Origin: Rhodospirillales bacterium
Lineage (GTDB): Bacteria > Pseudomonadota > Alphaproteobacteria > Micavibrionales > UBA2020
Reading direction: 5' to 3'
DNA length: 17,071 nt
NCBI GenBank assembly: GCA_023266795.1
Contig: JAHFPI010000017.1
Coordinates: 1 to 17,071, forward strand
The translations under genes and the position numbers were made by a program. This document shows positions 13,429 through 17,071 of the stretch, one piece after another. Position 1 is the first letter of the stretch; each line of letters opens with the position of its first letter. A model generated the notes under the pieces. It did no database searches. It was not told the origin of the DNA and saw only the letters and a list, made by a program, of their open reading frames with translations.

Positions 13429-13453
13429 GTCATACCGGCGGAAGCTGATATCT
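13429..13453. repeat. Degenerate half copy of family B repeat
   Basis: GTCATACCGGCGGAAGC... matches the left arm of family B with a few changes; its hairpin ATACCGGC-GGAA-GCTGATAT has one mismatch and one wobble, and the loop is still GNRA-like. It starts 12 bases after the corA stop and touches the stop codon of the GIY-YIG gene. No partner arm follows directly. Confidence 0.7.
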
Positions 13454-13746
13454 CATTTGAGGACGTCATCAAATAAATCCCGCCAGTCAGGATTTTCTTT
13501 TTCTATTAATTCAACCTTCCATTTCCGCTGCCATTCCTTGATGCATTTTTCGCGGTGAATGGCATTTTCGGCGTCACTGAAAACTTCGTAATGCACAAGC
13601 TTTGTTAAATTATATTTCTTCGTAAAGCCGTCGTTCATTTTATTCCTGTGTTCGTGCAGCCTTTTGGGCAGGTTGCTTGTAACGCCGGTATAAAGGACGC
13701 CATTCTTTTTATTCGTTAAAATATAAACGCAGAATATTATTTCCAT
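13453..13746 (-). CDS. Small GIY-YIG domain protein
   Basis: A 97-aa single-domain GIY-YIG protein. It has the divergent GIY motif VYI (7-9), a YTG in the YIG position (19-21), then the VTSNLPKRLHEHR segment with the catalytic-type Arg29 and a nearby His33, and the metal-binding Glu66 in HREKCIKEW. This is the stand-alone small GIY-YIG class (about 80-100 aa) found in multiple copies in many proteobacterial genomes; these are presumed nucleases of unknown job. The gene is AT-richer than corA and gyrB, which suggests separate acquisition. It is bracketed by family B repeat arms, a degenerate half at its stop and a full palindrome 20 bases before its start, so a mobile or repeat-maintaining role is suggested (inference). 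Confidence 0.9.
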   Translation of the reverse strand: MEIIFCVYILTNKKNGVLYTGVTSNLPKRLHEHRNKMNDGFTKKYNLTKLVHYEVFSDAENAIHREKCIKEWQRKWKVELIEKENPDWRDLFDDVLK

Positions 13747-13766
13747 TCAGGGAGTTTACAAACAAT

Positions 13767-13833
13767 GTCATACCGGCGAAAGCCGGAATCTCTCTTGCGA
13801 GGCAAAAAAGATACCGGCTTTCGCCGGTATGAC
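13767..13833. repeat. Family B REPIN-like palindromic repeat, copy 2
   Basis: A 67-bp palindrome with arms 13767-13791 and 13809-13833, identical except for one base (GAATCT against GTATCT), and a 17-base spacer. Both arms are GAAA-loop hairpins as in copy 1. It lies between the start of the GIY-YIG gene (20 bases away) and the stop of the DUF805 gene (2 bases between them), where it may also terminate or stabilise the gyrB-DUF805 transcript. Confidence 0.92.
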
Positions 13834-13835
13834 GG

Positions 13836-14225
13836 CTAGAGGGATGGCGGGAATAATGTTGAATAGGGATCGCCGTATTTATTCGATTTTTTGTCTTGGG
13901 CCATCATTCCTATAATTGCCACTAATGCCAACTGGCCGCTTTTTAAAAAATAATTAGCAGGCAGGGTTAATAATGACCACCATCCATTTAAGCCTACGTC
14001 GTGAAACCTTTTTACTAAAATTGAAAAGTTTATCCAGAGCATTATTGCAGTAAGGGCAATAAATAAAATATTTTCAACGGGCGTATTTGTTCCAATGTGC
14101 TTGGAGAGGCTAATCCAGTAAAAGGCAAACGGCAAAGCTAGGGCCAGACTTAAGAAATATCCTTTAGCCCCCACCCGTCCTTTGAATGAAAATAAAAGCC
14201 AGCACAAGTTGGATAAAAATTTCAT
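13836..14225 (-). CDS. DUF805 family membrane protein
   Basis: A 129-aa inner-membrane protein of the DUF805 family, whose function is not established. The signature features are an N-terminal FKGRVGAKGYF (residues 14-24), the central KRFHDVGLNGWW (72-83) and the closing KYGDPY. Three hydrophobic spans are visible (about 22-40, 52-70 and 82-107). The family often has about 100-150 aa, so the length is normal. It starts 3 bases after the gyrB stop with only a weak TAGAAG upstream, so it is probably co-translated or at least co-transcribed with gyrB. Its base composition is clearly more AT-rich than gyrB, which suggests a gene inserted between gyrB and the following region. A family B repeat begins 2 bases after its stop. 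Confidence 0.9.
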   Translation of the reverse strand: MKFLSNLCWLLFSFKGRVGAKGYFLSLALALPFAFYWISLSKHIGTNTPVENILFIALTAIMLWINFSILVKRFHDVGLNGWWSLLTLPANYFLKSGQLALVAIIGMMAQDKKSNKYGDPYSTLFPPSL

Positions 14226-14228
14226 CTT

Positions 14229-16667
14229 CTAAACATCCAGATTCGATACTTCCAGCGCATGCTCCTGAATAAAGTCGCGTCTGGGTTCGACGATGTCGCC
14301 CATGAGCGTCGAGAAGATTTCCGAGGCCATGTCGCCGTTTTCGATTTTTACCTGTAGCAGCGAGCGCGAGGCGGGGTCGAGGGTGGTTTCCCACAGCTGC
14401 TCGGCGTTCATTTCGCCGAGACCTTTGTAGCGCTGGGTGGTCAGGCCTTTTTTCGCGCCTTCGATAACCTTCTTGAATAAATCATAAGGGCCGGTGATCT
14501 GGATTTCCTTGCCTTCCGGCAGCAGCAGCATACCGACGCCGCCGAAGAACTCGGTAAAGACTTCATGGGCTTTCGCCAGCCGCTGCCCTTCGTGGCCGTT
14601 GAGGAAATCCGCGCCCAGCTCAATGCGCGTTTCGACGCCGCGTATCGTACGGGTGAAGGTGAAGCCGCCGTTGTGAATGAGGCCTTTCCAGCCCTTTTCG
14701 TAGGAGGGCGAGAGGGCGTCCAGCCGCTGCGCGATGGTGTCGGCCGTTTTCTGCGTGCGTTCGTCGGCGCTGAAGCCGTTGCAGGCGGCGGTCTGCTCGA
14801 CGATATGCTGGCTGCCGATGCGCTCGACGATCTGCTCCATGCTCTGCTTGACGATTTTGGAGAGGTGCAGGATGCGCTGGAAATCCTTGCCGGAGGTGAC
14901 CTGCCCGTTGAACAGTTTGAAGCGGAGGTCCTCGACCGCGCCCTCGATCAGATATTCTTCCAGCTCATGGTCGTCCTTGAGGTAGCGCTCGCTCTTGCCG
15001 CGCTTCACTTTATAGAGCGGCGGCTGGGCGATATAGAGGTAGCCGCGCTTGATGACTTCCGGCATCTGGCGGTAGAAGAAGGTCAGTAATAATGTACGAA
15101 TGTGCGAGCCGTCGACATCCGCGTCGGTCATGATGATGATTTTGTGGTAGCGGAGCTTGTCGATGTTGAATTCCTCATGGCCGATGCTGGTGCCGAGCGC
15201 GGTGATCAGTGTGCCGATCTGCTCCGAGCCGAGCATCTTGTCGAACCGCGCGCGCTCGACGTTGAGGATCTTGCCGCGCAGCGGGAGGATGGCCTGATTC
15301 TGGCGGTTGCGCCCTTGCTTGGCCGAGCCGCCGGCCGAGTCACCTTCAACGATGAATATTTCCGACAGCGCCGGGTCTTTCTCCGAGCAGTCGGCGAGCT
15401 TGCCGGGCAGGGAGGAAACGTCGAGCAGCCCCTTGCGGCGGGTGAGGTCACGCGCTTTGCGCGCAGCTTCGCGGGCGGCGGCGGCTTCAATGACCTTGCC
15501 GACGACTTTTTTGGCGTCGGACGGGTGTTCCTCGAACCAGTTGGAGAGCATTTCCGACAGCACCGTTTCCACGGCGGGGCGGACTTCGGAGGACACCAGC
15601 TTGTCTTTCGTCTGGCTGGAGAATTTCGGGTCGGGCACTTTCACGGAGAGAACGCAGGTCAGGCCCTCGCGCATATCCTCGCCGCTGAGCTCGACTTTTT
15701 CTTTTTTAAGCAGGCCGGATTTTTCTGCGTACTGGTTGATGGTGCGGGTGAGCGCGCCGCGAAAGCCCGCGAGGTGTGTGCCGCCGTCGCGTTGCGGGAT
15801 GTTGTTGGTGAAGCAGAGCGTGTCCTCGTGATAGGCGTCCGTCCATTCCATCGCCGCTTCGATAGTGATGCCCGCCTGCTCGCCCTTGACGTAGATTGGC
15901 GGCTTGTGCAGGACGTTCTTCGTGCGGTCCATGTAATTGACGAAGGCGATCAGCCCGCCTTCATAGTACATTTCGACGGTTCTGGTTTCTTTCTTGCGGT
16001 TGTCGGTCAGCGTCAGTTTCACGCCGGAATTGAGGAACGCCAGCTCGCGCAGGCGGTGCTCCAGCGTGTTGAAGTTGAACTCCAGCATGGTGAAGGTTTC
16101 TTCGGAAGGGGTAAAGGTCACTTCGGTGCCGGTTCTTTCATTGTCGCAGTCGGCGACGATTTTCAGCGGCGCGACGGGAACGCCGTGCTGGAAGCGCATC
16201 GCCCATTCCTTGCCGTCGCGCCAGACGCGCAGGTCGAGGATTTTGGACAGCGCGTTGACCACGGAAACGCCGACGCCGTGCAGACCGCCGGAAACTTTAT
16301 AGGAGTTCTGGTCGAACTTGCCGCCGGCGTGCAGCTGGGTCATGATCACTTCGGCGGCGGAGACGCCTTCTTCCTTGTGGATCTCGACGGGGATGCCGCG
16401 CCCGTTATCGCGCACCGTCACCGAGCCGTCGGCGTTCATCACCACGTCCACGCCGTCGCAATAACCGGCCAGCGCCTCGTCAATCGCGTTGTCGACCACT
16501 TCATAGACCATGTGGTGCAGGCCGGAGCCGTCATCGGTGTCGCCGATATACATGCCGGGACGCTTGCGCACGGCATCCAGCCCCTTCAGGACCTTGATGG
16601 AATCCGCGCCATAGTCATCGATCGCCGTCTGCTTGTCAGACTTCACTTTTACGGCGTCGCTCGTCAT
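14229..16667 (-). CDS. gyrB: DNA gyrase subunit B
   Basis: The ATPase and strand-passage subunit of DNA gyrase (GyrA2B2), which introduces negative supercoils. The start at 16667 (812 aa, near the usual ~805) is chosen because AGGA stands 7 bases before this ATG; ATGs at 16685 and 16712 and a TTG at 16727 are also in frame but lack a good site. Motifs (812 numbering): GHKL ATPase EVVDNAIDEALAG with the catalytic Glu56, DNGRGIP at about 87, GGLHGVGVSVVNAL, and the QTK loop SSQTKDKLVSSEV near 350. The Toprim part has EGDSAGGSA near 440 and DADVDGSH near 515, and the C-terminus has QRYKGLGEMN and NLDV. The NLDV ending and recF neighbour favour GyrB over ParE. It lacks the ~170-aa insertion of E. 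coli GyrB. No clear promoter was found upstream. Confidence 0.97.
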   Translation of the reverse strand: MTSDAVKVKSDKQTAIDDYGADSIKVLKGLDAVRKRPGMYIGDTDDGSGLHHMVYEVVDNAIDEALAGYCDGVDVVMNADGSVTVRDNGRGIPVEIHKEEGVSAAEVIMTQLHAGGKFDQNSYKVSGGLHGVGVSVVNALSKILDLRVWRDGKEWAMRFQHGVPVAPLKIVADCDNERTGTEVTFTPSEETFTMLEFNFNTLEHRLRELAFLNSGVKLTLTDNRKKETRTVEMYYEGGLIAFVNYMDRTKNVLHKPPIYVKGEQAGITIEAAMEWTDAYHEDTLCFTNNIPQRDGGTHLAGFRGALTRTINQYAEKSGLLKKEKVELSGEDMREGLTCVLSVKVPDPKFSSQTKDKLVSSEVRPAVETVLSEMLSNWFEEHPSDAKKVVGKVIEAAAAREAARKARDLTRRKGLLDVSSLPGKLADCSEKDPALSEIFIVEGDSAGGSAKQGRNRQNQAILPLRGKILNVERARFDKMLGSEQIGTLITALGTSIGHEEFNIDKLRYHKIIIMTDADVDGSHIRTLLLTFFYRQMPEVIKRGYLYIAQPPLYKVKRGKSERYLKDDHELEEYLIEGAVEDLRFKLFNGQVTSGKDFQRILHLSKIVKQSMEQIVERIGSQHIVEQTAACNGFSADERTQKTADTIAQRLDALSPSYEKGWKGLIHNGGFTFTRTIRGVETRIELGADFLNGHEGQRLAKAHEVFTEFFGGVGMLLLPEGKEIQITGPYDLFKKVIEGAKKGLTTQRYKGLGEMNAEQLWETTLDPASRSLLQVKIENGDMASEIFSTLMGDIVEPRRDFIQEHALEVSNLDV

Positions 16668-16780
16668 ATCTTTGTCCTGTTTCATGGGTGTTTGATTCTG
16701 CTCGAAAAACATAGCAGAGAATGCCAAAAAAACCCAGAAAAATCACAGTTTTAGGTATATTTTCGGAGGGGTAAAAAACA

Positions 16781-16806
16781 CCCTGAAAACATGCAGAAAA
16801 TCAGGG
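16781..16806. other. Weak inverted repeat upstream of gyrB
   Basis: CCCTGA (16781-16786) and TCAGGG (16801-16806) are separated by 14 bases containing ATGCA. It could be a weak hairpin in the gyrB leader, but the stem is short and no terminator T-run follows. The rest of the 16668-16851 gap is AT-rich, and I see no sure promoter in it. Confidence 0.3.
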
Positions 16807-16851
16807 GGTTATTCGTTGTCATAAGGAGCAATTTTGTTGTCTAAAAAAACT

Positions 16852-16939
16852 GTCACCCCTGCGCACGCAGGGGCCTAGTTGGGTCTTTTCTTACTGCAGC
16901 ATAAAACGCCAACTGGATCCCTGCTTTCGCAGGGACGAC
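16852..16939. repeat. Family A REPIN-like inverted hairpin repeat, copy 3
   Basis: An 88-bp unit between recF and gyrB. The left hairpin is CCCCTGC-GCAC-GCAGGGG and the right is TCCCTGC-TTTC-GCAGGGA. The inner flanks AGTTGGGT and GCCAACT pair better here than in copies 1 and 2. It lies 23 bases after the recF stop. The same family sits in the phage module, so it is not phage-specific. Confidence 0.9.
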
Positions 16940-16962
16940 AGTGCAGGAATGTTATTTATAAA

Positions 16963-17071
16963 TCACAGCGCCACTTCCCTCAGCGGCGCGGCGGGGGCGA
17001 TGTGGCCGTGGTCGATGCGGAAGAATTTTGCGCTGTCGCGGAGAGAGGAGAAAATAGTTTCATCCGTGCTC
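16963..17071 (-). CDS. recF: RecF, C-terminal end only (cut by the window edge)
   Basis: The last 35 codons and stop of a - strand gene that enters from the right edge. The product reads TDETIFSSLRDSAKFFRIDHGHI and ends REVAL. This resembles the RecF C-terminus (a TGTD..LF..L...AQFF.V..G.V pattern). RecF is the SMC-like ATPase that loads RecA at gaps together with RecOR. Position directly upstream of gyrB in the same direction is the classic dnaN-recF-gyrB order, which strengthens the call. The Walker motifs and the signature lie outside the window. Confidence 0.75.
   Translation of the reverse strand, partial: STDETIFSSLRDSAKFFRIDHGHIAPAAPLREVAL

Noticed and set aside
15102..16754. Long + strand ORF (550 aa) opposite gyrB
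   Set aside because: It is a mirror ORF produced by the codon bias of the gyrB gene on the other strand; composition is low-information (repeated AV, GH, FG) and gyrB is certain.

Overview
The window looks like chromosomal DNA of a GC-rich alphaproteobacterium that carries the late end of a prophage or tail-like element. The alphaproteobacterial assignment rests on a DUF3126 gene (a family essentially confined to that class), a TipJ-type tail protein, the o-spanin type, and the recF-gyrB order at the right edge. I cannot name the genus. No tRNA, rRNA, CRISPR array, integrase or transposase was seen.

Left region (1-6376, all + strand): a late phage module. It contains a TipJ/gpJ-like tail-tip protein (possibly cut by the window edge), a glycine-rich tail fibre with a perfect 39-bp in-frame tandem duplication, a 45-aa accessory ORF, a membrane/coiled-coil protein, a P5-like lysin candidate, a holin-like protein, and an overlapping Rz/Rz1-like spanin pair. 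Two ~89-bp inverted-hairpin repeats sit between phage genes, each just after a stop codon and just before the next ribosome binding site.

Middle region (6373-10161): an ankyrin-centred accessory island. A 200-aa ankyrin protein on the - strand converges on the o-spanin gene, and the two stop codons share a CTAG. Its -10 box lies inside an operator-like palindrome. Next come an unrecognised 155-aa Gly/Pro/Lys-rich protein (+), a strong bidirectional terminator, a nested ~109-bp palindrome, two small overlapping - strand ORFs (77 and 49 aa), and a 535-aa degenerate ankyrin protein (-) with a good sigma70-type promoter. This is the least explained part of the window and the best candidate for an undescribed system.

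Right region (10286-17071): chromosomal genes. A tight + strand cluster encodes DUF3126, a membrane-anchored sialidase-like beta-propeller, thymidine kinase (tdk) and CorA. A small AT-rich pocket follows, with a GIY-YIG protein bracketed by a second palindromic repeat family and a DUF805 membrane protein directly behind gyrB. Then come gyrB and the 3' end of recF (both -), separated by a third copy of the first repeat family. Two REPIN-like families are therefore present: family A (3348-3436, 5276-5363, 16852-16939) and family B (8462-8527, 13767-13833, half copy 13429-13453). Both are built from short stems, most of them closed by GNRA-type tetraloops, and family B brackets the GIY-YIG gene.
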